NCBI GenBank assembly: GCA_016191115.1
Contig: JACPPG010000001.1
Location: 28,657-92,656, forward strand
Direction of reading: 5' to 3'
DNA length: 64,000 bases
Source of the DNA: Planctomycetia bacterium
Lineage (GTDB): Bacteria > Planctomycetota > Planctomycetia > Pirellulales > JACPPG01
The notes under the pieces were generated by a model, which ran no database searches, was not told the origin of the DNA, and saw nothing but the letters and a program-made list of their open reading frames with translations. Positions 18,389 through 26,517 of the stretch are shown here, one piece after another. The position numbers were made by a program, and so were the translations under genes. Within the stretch, counting starts at the first letter, position 1. Each line of letters starts with the position of its first letter.

Positions 18389-18895
18389 CTACTTTTTGCC
18401 CTTTTTCGATTTCGCACTGCCGGCCCGTGCGAGCTTTAGCACCGTCTCAAACTCGCGCTTGGTCACCGGTTGCACCGACAGCCGCGACCCGCGCTGCAAA
18501 AGCACCATGTCCTTCAAAGCAGGCTCGCGCCGCAGCGCGTCGAGCGGAATGGGCTCGTCGAAGATTTCCTCCAGCCGGATATCGACCGTGTACCAGATCG
18601 GGTTTTCGGGCGAGCACTTCGGATCGAAGTGATGGTCCCCTTTTTTCCACGCGGTCGAGTCGGGGTGTCCGCCGCGGACCACGACCGCCGTGCCCGCCAC
18701 CGCCGGCGGATCGACGCTCGAGTGGTAAAACAACACCCGGTCATCAGGCTTGATCTGGTCGCGGAGGAAATTGCGGGCCTGGTAGTTACGAACGCCGTCC
18801 CAGCCGGTGGTCTTCTTGGGGGCAGCGGCCAGGTCGCGGATCGAAAACGATTCCGGCTCGCTTTTGAACAACCAGTATTGCGGGGCTCGCGGCAT
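18389..18895 (-). CDS. EVE domain protein
   Basis: The 168-residue protein is a single EVE domain (PUA-like fold). Such domains bind modified bases in DNA or RNA in some families, or act as accessory modules. Visible family features are the start YWLFKSEPESFSI, GVRNYQARNFLRDQIKPDDRVLFYHS, GTAVVVRG, WYTVDIRLEEIF and LLQRGSRLSVQPVTKREFE. A lysine-rich tail (SAKSKKGKK) follows. The ATG at 18895 is preferred to one at 18991 because the domain begins five residues later. It precedes bioF without a gap. Its role in this organism is unknown. Confidence 0.9.
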   Translation of the reverse strand: MPRAPQYWLFKSEPESFSIRDLAAAPKKTTGWDGVRNYQARNFLRDQIKPDDRVLFYHSSVDPPAVAGTAVVVRGGHPDSTAWKKGDHHFDPKCSPENPIWYTVDIRLEEIFDEPIPLDALRREPALKDMVLLQRGSRLSVQPVTKREFETVLKLARAGSAKSKKGKK

Positions 18896-19010
18896 GGTGA
18901 GTTTCGGCGGGGACAGGCCCGGCTGGGTAAAGGTGACGCAACCAGCTAGAAGATCGGGAGCGATTCTAGGGGATGCCAGCAGCGCAACCAAGCGGCCGGC
19001 AGAAGCTGAC

Positions 19011-19164
19011 AGGGCCGTTTACAGATTCAAGCTTGCCGGCGGCGCACCGGCGGGAAAGTGGGACAGGCACCGAGACGCAACGTTGGTCTGAAAGGACTTG
19101 CGCTGTTTATGCTAGGAGCCAGTCCCATTTTCCCGCCTCGCCATTTTGAAAAACAGAATGGCCC
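19011..19164 (+). repeat. Interspersed repeat family A, copy A2, with direct repeats
   Basis: This is a full-length family A copy. It lies between two copies of the 12-base direct repeat GCAGAAGCTGAC (18999-19010 and 19166-19177). The second copy is shared with the neighbouring family B copy, whose other side carries GCAGAAGCTGA again at 19301-19311. The gap is divergent (EVE gene and second sigma gene). Confidence 0.9.
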
Positions 19165-19177
19165 GGCAGAAGCTGAC

Positions 19178-19300
19178 AGGAGAACTGCAAAGTCCTGGGA
19201 GAGGGGGTCAGGCACATTTTTCGGCCGAAGGTCCCTTCGGAAGAATTGAAAACCGCGTGCGCCGAAAAATGAGCCAGACCCCGGACTTTGCAGTTCTCCT
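19178..19300 (+). repeat. Interspersed repeat family B, copy B2, with direct repeats
   Basis: This is a full-length family B copy with both terminal inverted repeats intact. It is flanked by the direct repeat GCAGAAGCTGA at 19166-19176 and 19301-19311, the same sequence that precedes copy A2. The order is therefore direct repeat, A, direct repeat, B, direct repeat. Confidence 0.92.
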
Positions 19301-19396
19301 GCAGAAGCTGAGGCAAATCGTCCGCCGCCCGGCCACCAGCGGCCGTCCTACAATAGCAAAGCCAGCGGTCACAAGAGTTTTCGGGCTTGGCGTAGC

Positions 19397-19473
19397 GGGG
19401 GGGCGGGCATCCTGCCCGCCTTTGGGCCGGTAAACCCCGCCGACCGCAAAAAAACGGGCAAGACGCCCACCGC
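19397..19473. repeat. Inverted repeat family D, copy D2 (decayed partner arm)
   Basis: The left arm GGGCGGGCATCCTGCCCGCC (19401-19420) is preceded by TAGCGGGG, as in other D copies. The right arm (19451-19473, AAACGGGCAAGACGCCCAC) is degenerate. It lies 24 bases before the second sigma factor gene and is the only D copy here that is not in a convergent gap. Confidence 0.7.
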
Positions 19474-19496
19474 CTCCGGCAACTGTACTTGTAGTC

Positions 19497-20075
19497 ATGA
19501 CGCAGCCACGCGCGCTAGGCGACGCGGATTCCGGGGCGACGGGGCCGCCGGTCGATTGGCAGGCCGCGCTTGCCGAACACCACCGGTGGCTGCGAATGGT
19601 CGTCCGCGCGCGGCTGGGCGACGGGCACGCCGTCGACGAGGTCATGCAAGAGGTGTCGCTGGCCGCCGTTCGGCAGCAGGCGCCCCTGGCCGACTCGCGG
19701 AAGGTTGCTCCGTGGCTGTACCGGCTGGCCGTGCGGCAGGCGCTACTTTATCGCCGCAAGCACGGTCGCCGGCGCCGCCTAAGAGAGCGGTTTGCCCGTG
19801 ATGCCCGGCCCACGGAGCTCGACGGCCGGATACTGGATCCACTGGATTGGCTATTGGCGCGGGAGCGCGGTCGGCTGGTAAGGGAGGCGCTCGGCCAGTT
19901 GCCGCCGCGCGACGCGGAAATCTTGCTTTTGAAATACTCCGAGGACTGGAGCTACCAGGAAATCGCCGCGCACCTGGACATCAGTCATAGCGCGGTCGAG
20001 ACGCGGTTGCACCGGGCCCGCCACCGGCTGCGCGATGCGTTAGCCGCGATGAACGTGATTGAGCTTCGCACATAA
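19497..20075 (+). CDS. ECF-type RNA polymerase sigma factor (second)
   Basis: The 192-residue factor has region 2 at about 22-85 (WLRMVVRARLGDGHAVDEVMQEV; APWLYRLAVRQALLYRRKHG) and region 4 at about 128-182 (LGQLPPRDAEILLLKYSEDW; IAAHLDISHSAVETRLHRAR). It is followed after 33 bases by a membrane protein with an anti-sigma layout and then by a PDZ protein, a common arrangement for envelope-stress signalling. It differs clearly from the first sigma factor in length and sequence, so the two are not a recent duplication. Confidence 0.88.
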   Translation: MTQPRALGDADSGATGPPVDWQAALAEHHRWLRMVVRARLGDGHAVDEVMQEVSLAAVRQQAPLADSRKVAPWLYRLAVRQALLYRRKHGRRRRLRERFARDARPTELDGRILDPLDWLLARERGRLVREALGQLPPRDAEILLLKYSEDWSYQEIAAHLDISHSAVETRLHRARHRLRDALAAMNVIELRT

Positions 20076-20108
20076 TCGATCGCGACGAGGGCGATCAAGG
20101 TTGCACAA

Positions 20109-20810
20109 ATGAATCAGACGCACGACGAATCGACTCCGGGGCTTGCACGCACGCTCGACCTGTTGGTCGACGGCGAGTTGGACGAGGGCCGGCGGCGAGA
20201 GCTCTTGGCCGGCTTCGAAGAGCAGACCGGCGCCTGGCGGCGCTGCGCGCTGGCATTTCTCGAAGCCCAGAGCTTCAAGCGTGAGATCCGCGACCTGGCG
20301 CAGCCGCCCGGGCGGATGGTCATCGAGCCATCGCCCGCGCGGCGAAGCTGGTGGCGGCTTCCCTACACCGGCTTGCCCTTGGCGATGGCCGCCAGTTTCA
20401 TCGTGGCGTTCGGCCTGGGCTGGATCGTGCGCCATCCGGTTGCCGAAATGCCGGGCGTGGACGAAGCCGGGATCGCGGCGCTGCCGACCGACATCGCACA
20501 GGGCATTTCGCAGGGCGGTTCCGCGCCCGATCGCTGGGACACGGTCACGCTGGTCATGGACGACGGTTCGGGCGGCCAAAAGCGGCGTTTCGATCTGCCG
20601 ATCGTGGAAACTGGTTCAGCCGACGCGGCATGGGTCGACCGCGATGCGGCGATCGTCCCGCCTGAACTGGCCGACGCGTTTTCGCGGCTCGGGCATCGCG
20701 TCCATCAACAGCGGAAATTCGTGCCGGTCGACCTGGAAGACGGCCGGCAGTTGGTTGTGCCGGTCGACGAGATCGAATTCACGCCGGTGAGCACGCAGGC
20801 GTATCAATAA
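20109..20810 (+). CDS. Anti-sigma-like single-pass membrane protein
   Basis: The 233-residue protein has a short cytoplasmic part (residues 1-84) whose start, LARTLDLLVDGELDEGRRRELLAGF cut here into its two halves LDLLVDGELDE and RRRELLAGF, is typical of anti-sigma proteins of this class. One membrane helix follows at about 87-107, then a periplasmic part of about 125 residues ending in ELADAFSRLGHRVHQQR and a Val/Asp-rich beta region. No zinc-binding HxxxCxxC is visible. Its place between the sigma gene and the PDZ gene indicates it holds the sigma factor and perhaps senses envelope state. I base function on layout, not on a named domain hit. Confidence 0.7.
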   Translation: MNQTHDESTPGLARTLDLLVDGELDEGRRRELLAGFEEQTGAWRRCALAFLEAQSFKREIRDLAQPPGRMVIEPSPARRSWWRLPYTGLPLAMAASFIVAFGLGWIVRHPVAEMPGVDEAGIAALPTDIAQGISQGGSAPDRWDTVTLVMDDGSGGQKRRFDLPIVETGSADAAWVDRDAAIVPPELADAFSRLGHRVHQQRKFVPVDLEDGRQLVVPVDEIEFTPVSTQAYQ

Positions 20811-20873
20811 GCCCTACTCAAGAAACCAACAAGCAAGTTCCTTCTTACCGGGAGCAAACAAAAGGAGTTTCTC

Positions 20874-22136
20874 ATGCGATACGATTTGGTGCGATCCGCG
20901 ACAACCTGGCTAGCCGGCCTGGCGGTTGTGTTCGTGGTGGGCGCAGCGGCCCACGCCCAGGACAGCTTTGAACAGAAAGTCCAAGACCTGGAGAAGCAGA
21001 TTCGCAAGCATGTGCTGGCGGTCGTCGGCGACGACGAAACGGCCGAGGAAGTCGTAACCGAGGATTTCGTTGGCGGCGACGTGAGGTCCGAAGGAGTCGA
21101 CGCCGAGGAGTATTGGCTCGGTGTCGCCTGCTCCGACGTGCCCGACAAGACGCGCGACGAGCTGAAGCTGGAAAAGGGACAGGGCCTATGGGTGATGGAC
21201 GTGGTGCCCGACAGCCCGGCGGCTAAGGCCGGATTGAAGAAGGGAGACGTGCTGGTGATGGCGGGCGACGTGGCGCTGGCGGACGTGAAGGACCTGGTGA
21301 AGAAGGTCCAGAGCGTCAAGGACGCCGGCGACCTGAAGATCATCGTCATCCGCGGCGGCGAGAAGAAGGAAATCACGGCCAAGCCTGAAAAGCGCGACGT
21401 GAAACGGCGCACGATTGAGCTGCGGAAAGGCCCTTTCAACGTCCAGATCCTTCGTCCCGGCCACGTCCTGCCGCCGCACATGAACCTCAGGTGGCGCCAT
21501 GACCTGCCCGAGGACATGACGGTCACGATCACGCACCACGGCAAGGAGCCGGCGAAGATCGCCGTCAAGCAAGGGGACAAAAGCTGGGAAGTGACCGAAG
21601 ACAAGATCGACGAACTGCCAGAAGACGTGCGCAAGCACGTCGATCCGATGGTGGGCCGGTTCACGATGAAGCTACCGGCGCCGGTGGGTGACGTGCTGAC
21701 GTACGTGCCGGATGCCGAGGAGTTTCACCTGCGGATTCGCGAGGCCAAGGAAGCCGCGAAAGCCGCCGCGGCGAAAGCGGAGGATGAGGTCCGCCACGCG
21801 GCGAAGGCGGCCGCCAAGGCGGAGGAGGAGGGCAAGAAGCATTCTTACGAGGCGATTGAACATGCAAAGCAGAGGGCTGTCGAAGTCCGCCGCGCGGCCG
21901 AGAAGCAGATCCGTGACGCCGAACGCGCCGCCGAGGACGCCGCCCGCGGCGCCGTCAAGCGCTCATTCGAGGAGACGCGCCGCCTGCGCGAGGACCAGCT
22001 CGACAAGCGCTTCGAGGAGCTGAACCGGCGAATGGACGAGCTGCGCAAGGCGATCGAATCGTTCCGCGACGACCGCCCAGCGAAGCCCGAGAAATCGCAG
22101 TCCGACGCCCCGAAGCCGGAAAAGTCGGAGGCGTAG
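20874..22136 (+). CDS. Exported PDZ-domain protein with long coiled coil
   Basis: The 420-residue protein has a signal peptide (about 1-29, ending AAAHAQ) and one PDZ domain at about 80-165 (YWLGVACSDVP; MDVVPDSPAAKAGLKKGDVL). A beta-rich middle follows, then an Ala/Glu/Arg-rich coiled coil (about 285-400) and a Lys/Pro tail. It has no protease triad, so it is probably a periplasmic binding or sensing partner rather than a DegS/DegP-type enzyme. AAAAGGAG seven bases before the ATG is a strong ribosome-binding site. Placement after the sigma/anti-sigma pair suggests it takes part in, or is controlled by, that system. Its stop codon directly abuts repeat D3. Confidence 0.8.
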   Translation: MRYDLVRSATTWLAGLAVVFVVGAAAHAQDSFEQKVQDLEKQIRKHVLAVVGDDETAEEVVTEDFVGGDVRSEGVDAEEYWLGVACSDVPDKTRDELKLEKGQGLWVMDVVPDSPAAKAGLKKGDVLVMAGDVALADVKDLVKKVQSVKDAGDLKIIVIRGGEKKEITAKPEKRDVKRRTIELRKGPFNVQILRPGHVLPPHMNLRWRHDLPEDMTVTITHHGKEPAKIAVKQGDKSWEVTEDKIDELPEDVRKHVDPMVGRFTMKLPAPVGDVLTYVPDAEEFHLRIREAKEAAKAAAAKAEDEVRHAAKAAAKAEEEGKKHSYEAIEHAKQRAVEVRRAAEKQIRDAERAAEDAARGAVKRSFEETRRLREDQLDKRFEELNRRMDELRKAIESFRDDRPAKPEKSQSDAPKPEKSEA

Positions 22137-22139
22137 AGC

Positions 22140-22221
22140 GGGGGGGCAGGCATCCTGCCCGTCTTCTGTTCGGCTTGGGCGGTCTGAGTAGCACCGAAGG
22201 CGGGCAGGATGCCCGCCCCCC
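22140..22221. repeat. Inverted repeat family D, copy D3, filling a convergent gap
   Basis: The left arm is GGGGGCAGGCATCCTGCCCG and the right arm GGCGGGCAGGATGCCCGCC (from 22199). The element occupies the whole space between two convergent stop codons: TAG of the PDZ gene at 22134-22136 and TAG of the FG-GAP gene (22227-22225 on the minus strand). It may act as a shared 3'-end structure. Confidence 0.88.
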
Positions 22222-22224
22222 GCG

Positions 22225-23412
22225 CTACTCCCGCACTTGCTGGAAGTAGTTCGTCCCCTTCTTGTTTGACGTCACGACATCAAGCAGGCCGTCGCCGTTG
22301 ACGTCGGCCACCTCGAACTGCGTGCCGATGCCGCTGTCACTGTCGATCTCGTGCGGCGTCCAGGTCGGTTTGCCGCCGGCCCGCGAGAACTCGAACCAGT
22401 AGACCACGGCCGGGTCGCCCGGATTGGCGTCCCCTTTCGGCCCGTGCGCCCACCATCGCTTGCCGGTGACGAAGTCGGGCAGGCCGTCGCCGTTGATGTC
22501 GGCCACGACCAGCGCGTGCGACTGCGAGAACGACCGGTCGATCGTGTGCGTGTTCCAGCCGTCGGGCGTCTGCTCGTGCCACCAGATGCCGATCTGGTGG
22601 GCCGAGGAGCTGAGCACGTCGTTGTCGCCGTCGCCGTCGAAGTCGTAGACGTGCATCTGCGCACAGGCGTCGCCGAGCTTGGCCGGGTGGAATTGCCACT
22701 CACCGTCAGCGCTTTGTGCCGCCGGCGCTTCCCACCAGCCGGCCGTGACGATCACGTCGTTGCGGCCGTCCTTGTTAATGTCGCCGACGCCCAGGCCGTG
22801 CGTGAACTTTTGCGTGCAGGCGGCTTCGCGGGCTGAGATGGCTTGCACCTTCCAGAGTTGGTCGGGGTTCGACGGCCGCCGCCCGATGCCCATCCAGCGG
22901 TCCGGGCCGTCGGGATTGGCCGGATCGGTCGAGAAGCCGAGCACCAGCTCGCGCCGCCCGTCGCCGTCGACGTCCACGTAACCGGGGCTTTCGTTGTTGG
23001 TGACCGGCGTGGCCACGTGCCGTCGCCAAGGCCCGGCCGCCGTTTGCGGATTCTCGAACCACCACGTCTGCTGGCCAGGGAAATCGACCACCAGCACGTC
23101 GTTCCACCCGTCGCCGTTGAGATCGTCGATCCACGTGCAGAAGCTGTTGCTGTACTGGAGCGGATCGTACTCCTTGGGCTCCTCGGCGATGCGGTGCATC
23201 TTCCAGTCGGGGGCGGCGAAGTAGACGCCGCCGGCGGCGATGTCCGGGCGGCCGTCGTGGTCGAGGTCGCCGACGGCCACGCCCTCGCTGCGGAACTTGC
23301 TATCGAGCTGCGTCCGCTTGAACGTGATCTTGCCGGCCTTCTCCGCCGCCCGCGAGGGTCCACCCGCCAGCATCGCCACGCACACGACGCAGATCACGGT
23401 CCCGGATCGCAT
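22225..23412 (-). CDS. Exported FG-GAP/VCBS-repeat protein
   Basis: The 395-residue secreted protein is a probable seven-bladed beta-propeller built from FG-GAP/VCBS repeats. Repeated calcium-binding-like loops are visible: GDLDHDGRPDIAAGG, DDLNGDGWNDVLVVD, VDVDGDGRRELVLG, GDINKDGRNDVIV, YDFDGDGDNDVLSS, ADINGDGLPDFVTG and ADVNGDGLLDVVTS. It has a signal peptide (VICVVCVAMLAGGPSRA). I place the start at the ATG at 23412, which has TGAGG upstream. A longer frame reaches 23595, but its N-terminus is translated repeat A3 and is spurious. The function is unknown; planctomycete proteins of this type are surface or periplasmic. It is convergent with the PDZ gene. Confidence 0.85.
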   Translation of the reverse strand: MRSGTVICVVCVAMLAGGPSRAAEKAGKITFKRTQLDSKFRSEGVAVGDLDHDGRPDIAAGGVYFAAPDWKMHRIAEEPKEYDPLQYSNSFCTWIDDLNGDGWNDVLVVDFPGQQTWWFENPQTAAGPWRRHVATPVTNNESPGYVDVDGDGRRELVLGFSTDPANPDGPDRWMGIGRRPSNPDQLWKVQAISAREAACTQKFTHGLGVGDINKDGRNDVIVTAGWWEAPAAQSADGEWQFHPAKLGDACAQMHVYDFDGDGDNDVLSSSAHQIGIWWHEQTPDGWNTHTIDRSFSQSHALVVADINGDGLPDFVTGKRWWAHGPKGDANPGDPAVVYWFEFSRAGGKPTWTPHEIDSDSGIGTQFEVADVNGDGLLDVVTSNKKGTNYFQQVRE

Positions 23413-23527
23413 GGCACACCTCACGGGCATGGAGTTCGATTGCGCGAGCGCCGACCGGGCAATAACCGGCCGCTGAGGTAGTGTAGCTCGCCTGAAAGGC
23501 GGGCGAAAGCGGCTGAGAGTCAACATC

Positions 23528-23683
23528 AGGGTCATTCTGTTTTTCAAAATGGCGAGGCGGGAAAATGGGACTGGCTCCGAGCATAAACAGCGCAAGTCCT
23601 TTCAGACGAACGTTGCGTCTCGGTGCCTGTCCCACTTTCCCGCCGGTGCGCCGCCGTTCGAGCTTGAATCTGTGAACGGCCCT
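23528..23683 (-). repeat. Interspersed repeat family A, copy A3, with direct repeats
   Basis: This full-length copy is in the minus orientation, flanked by the 10-base direct repeat GAGTCAACAT at 23517-23526 and 23685-23694. It lies upstream of the FG-GAP gene and creates a false N-terminal extension of that reading frame. Confidence 0.92.
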
Positions 23684-23704
23684 GGAGTCAACATGGCCGC
23701 GAGC

Positions 23705-23737
23705 CTGGGTGCCATGCCCACGCTTGCGTGGGCATGG
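23705..23737 (+). repeat. Palindromic half-element family G, left of fliM
   Basis: CTGGGTGCCATG (23705-23716) leads into a perfect hairpin, CCATGCCCACGC-TT-GCGTGGGCATGG (23712-23737). The mirror-image end CATGGCACCCAG is found on the other side of fliM at 24911-24922. Confidence 0.7.
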
Positions 23738-23778
23738 TCTTCTTCGGCGCCGCGTGGACGTGCGTCGCGGCGGACTGT

Positions 23779-24795
23779 CTACGCCGGATGGCCCGGCTCG
23801 ATGCGTTCCACGATCGCCACCGCCTTGTGCCCCGCGTGCATTCCGGCGCGGGCGCGGAATGTCGGGACACCTTCGACGGTCACGACGAGCGGGCTGGTGG
23901 CATTCTTCTCCGTCGTGATGATGTCGCCCGGACACAGTCCGAGGAGGTCGCTCGTCGAAATCCGCGTTTCGGCGACGTGAACCGCCACGTCGACGACGGC
24001 GCGGCTGGTCGCGTCACCCGCCCGGCGGCCCGCGATGCGCGTCGGCTCGTGTCGGTCGCTGGCGGCCGATGCGAGGCCAGCCAGCTTCCCGCCGATCCTG
24101 GCGATCGCCGCCTGCGGGATGCACAGATGCACAAGACCGCGCTCTTGGCCGATCGCCAGCTCAAAGCAGACGAGCACTGCCGGTTCGGCGGCGGGCATCG
24201 CCTGAACGAGCCGGGGGCTCGACTCGACGCGCACCGTTTGCAAGTCGAGCGGCAGGACGCCCTCCCAGGCCCGTCGCAGCTCCGCCAGAAGCAGCGACGT
24301 CACCCGAGCAGCCAGCCGCAACTCGATATCCGTGAGCGGCCGGCGCGGAGGCGGCTCCGATTCCTGCCCGCCACCCAAAAGCCGGTCGATCATCGGAAAG
24401 AGAATAGACAGGCCCACGTCGAGCACGACCCGTTCCGCCAGCGGCGGGGCCGAAAGCAGGTTGCAGCAGGTCGGGTTTTCGAGGCGATCGTAGAGCTCGC
24501 AATAGATCAATTGCTCGGTGCCGGCAAACTTCAGCTCGACCGGCGCGCGGACCGCGGCAGACAAGGCTACGGCGGCCGTGCGCGCAAACCGCTGGTGCAG
24601 CTCGTCGAGCGCCTGCAAAAGATCGCTGGGAACGTGCGCGCCCCGTTTGCCATCGGCATGCGAGACGTTAGAACGCCGACTGGGTGACGGTTTGGCCGGC
24701 GCCGGCGCGGCGGCTTCCGCCGGCGCCGAGGGGATAGCTTCCGTGCCGCCGCGCAGGCTTTCACGTTCCGCCTGGCTGAGATTCTCCGCGCCCAT
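23779..24795 (-). CDS. fliM: Flagellar motor switch protein FliM-like
   Basis: The 338-residue protein has a long low-complexity Ala/Pro-rich N-terminus (about 1-50) and a FliM middle domain (RFARTAAVALSAAVRAPVEL; LDVGLSILFPMIDRLLGG; PLTDIELRLAARVTSLLL). A C-terminal SpoA/FliN-like domain ends it (GDIITTEKNATSPLVVTVEG; TFRARAGMHAGHKAVAIVER). FliM forms the C-ring that receives CheY-phosphate. AAAGGAG before the ATG at 24795 supports the start. No other flagellar gene is in the window, and the EIDALL-type CheY-binding motif at the N-terminus is not evident. Its neighbours (proA, FG-GAP protein) are unrelated, and inverted half-repeats of family G flank it. Confidence 0.82.
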   Translation of the reverse strand: MGAENLSQAERESLRGGTEAIPSAPAEAAAPAPAKPSPSRRSNVSHADGKRGAHVPSDLLQALDELHQRFARTAAVALSAAVRAPVELKFAGTEQLIYCELYDRLENPTCCNLLSAPPLAERVVLDVGLSILFPMIDRLLGGGQESEPPPRRPLTDIELRLAARVTSLLLAELRRAWEGVLPLDLQTVRVESSPRLVQAMPAAEPAVLVCFELAIGQERGLVHLCIPQAAIARIGGKLAGLASAASDRHEPTRIAGRRAGDATSRAVVDVAVHVAETRISTSDLLGLCPGDIITTEKNATSPLVVTVEGVPTFRARAGMHAGHKAVAIVERIEPGHPA

Positions 24796-24889
24796 GTTGG
24801 TTCACTCCTTTGAACCGATGCTCGTCCACATCCAACGGTGCCCTGGCCACGGAGGCACTTCGACGTGCCCATGACCGCATGGACAAATG

Positions 24890-24922
24890 CATGCCCACGA
24901 CGAGCGTGAGCATGGCACCCAG
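24890..24922 (+). repeat. Palindromic half-element family G, right of fliM
   Basis: CATGCCCACG and CGTGAGCATG form a hairpin with one mismatch, followed by CATGGCACCCAG (24911-24922). This is the exact inverse of the outer end at 23705-23716. The pair encloses fliM. Confidence 0.65.
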
Positions 24923-24948
24923 TTTTGCCGCCTGCCTCTTCCGGCCTG

Positions 24949-26223
24949 CTACTCCCTGATCTGTCCGCTGCCGTGCACCACGTACTTGTAGGTCGTCAGC
25001 TCCTTGATGCCGCAGGGACCGCGGGCGTGAAACTTGTCGGTGCTGATGCCAATCTCGGCCCCCAGACCGAACTGCGCGCCGTCGTTGAACCGCGTGCTGG
25101 CATTGATGATCACCGCGGCGCTGTCGACACGGGCGGCAAACTCGCGGGCCGCGTCCTGGTCGCGGGTGACGATCGCGTCGGTATGCTTGGAGCCAAAACG
25201 ATTGATATGGTCGATCGCTTCGTCCAACGAACCGACGACCCGCACCGAGATCGTGGGCCCCAGGTACTCGGCGGCGTAGTCGGCATCCGTGGCCGCGGTG
25301 GCGCCCGCGACAAGCTCGCGCGTCCGCTCATCGCCGCGGATTTCAACGCCGCGCCGTGACAGCTCCGCGGCGGCCCGCGGCAGAAACTCGTTGGCCACCA
25401 GGGCGTGCACGACCAGCGACTCGGCGGCGTTGCACACGCCCATCCGCTGGCACTTGGAATTCACGAGTATCCGCTCGGCCATGTCGAGGTCGGCCGCGGC
25501 GTCGACGTACACGTGGCAGTTGCCGGCGAAGTGCTTCATCACCGGCATCTTGGCCTCGGCGACGACGCGGCGGATGAGTCCCTCGCCGCCACGGGGAATT
25601 GCCAGGTCGATGAAGCTGTCGAGCGCGAGGAACTGCCCGACCGCCTCGCGGTCCGCGGTCGAGACCAGTTGCACGACGTCGGCCGATAAGCCGACTTCGG
25701 CCGCTGCCTCGGCCAATAGCTCGGCGATGGCGCGGTTGGAATGCGCCGCTTCCTTGCCGCCGCGAAGGATCACCGCGTTGCCGCTCTTGACGCAGATGGC
25801 CGCCGCGTCGGCGGTGACGTTGGGCCGCGATTCGTAGATGAAAAACACCACGCCCAGCGGGACGCGAACCTTCGTCACCTCGATGCCACTGGGCCGCTTG
25901 GTCGATTCGATCACTTCGCCGATCGGCTCCGCGAGTGCGGCCACCTCTTCCAGGCCGACGGCCATCGACTCGATCACGGCCGGCGTGAGGCGTAGCCGGT
26001 CAACCTGCGCCGGCGTCAGCCCGAATCCGGGCGCGGCGGCGAGATCGAGCGCGTTGGCGGCCGCGAGGTCGGTGCGCCGTTCTCGCAACAATGCGGCACT
26101 ACGGAGGAGCCACCGCTGCTTCAGCTCGCCCGGCGCTGTCGCCAGCCGCTCGCTAGCCGCCTTGGCGCGGTGGGCGACGTCCAGGCAGTATTGGCGCAAG
26201 TCGACGCGCTCGGCGGTGGCCAT
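24949..26223 (-). CDS. proA: Glutamate-5-semialdehyde dehydrogenase (proline synthesis)
   Basis: The 424-residue enzyme reduces gamma-glutamyl phosphate to glutamate semialdehyde with NADPH. The ProA pattern is clear throughout: ASERLATAPGELKQRWLLRS, VPLGVVFFIYESRPNVTADA, LRGGKEAAHSNRAI, LAIPRGGEGLIRRV, AGNCHVYVDAAAD, the catalytic Cys in RMGVCNAAESLVVH, and STRFNDGAQFGLGAEIGIST. The ATG at 26223 is preferred over a longer opening at 26376, since family similarity begins with residue 6. The partner kinase proB is not next to it; proC lies at 56.9 kb, so the pathway genes are scattered. Confidence 0.96.
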   Translation of the reverse strand: MATAERVDLRQYCLDVAHRAKAASERLATAPGELKQRWLLRSAALLRERRTDLAAANALDLAAAPGFGLTPAQVDRLRLTPAVIESMAVGLEEVAALAEPIGEVIESTKRPSGIEVTKVRVPLGVVFFIYESRPNVTADAAAICVKSGNAVILRGGKEAAHSNRAIAELLAEAAAEVGLSADVVQLVSTADREAVGQFLALDSFIDLAIPRGGEGLIRRVVAEAKMPVMKHFAGNCHVYVDAAADLDMAERILVNSKCQRMGVCNAAESLVVHALVANEFLPRAAAELSRRGVEIRGDERTRELVAGATAATDADYAAEYLGPTISVRVVGSLDEAIDHINRFGSKHTDAIVTRDQDAAREFAARVDSAAVIINASTRFNDGAQFGLGAEIGISTDKFHARGPCGIKELTTYKYVVHGSGQIRE

Positions 26224-26517
26224 TTGTGACCCTAAACCCAAGCAGGAAAAGAAGATCGAAGCTGCGCGGCGATTCGCGTCGCGCCTCCGGAGTGCAAGGG
26301 AAGTATCGCTCAATCGAGTGGGTGAGTCAACGCCGTTGAGCGCTGGCGCCGGAGCGATTCGGGCGTCGCAAGACAATTGACAGTAGTGAGTTACGACCTA
26401 CGGCAGCGGCATGATGCGGCGGCAACGAGCCCAGGGACGAACTGTCCATTTGAACTGTACAGCCGCCCGATCACCGCACTACGATCCGGCCGCCAAAAAC
26501 CTCGCGGGGGACGCCAA

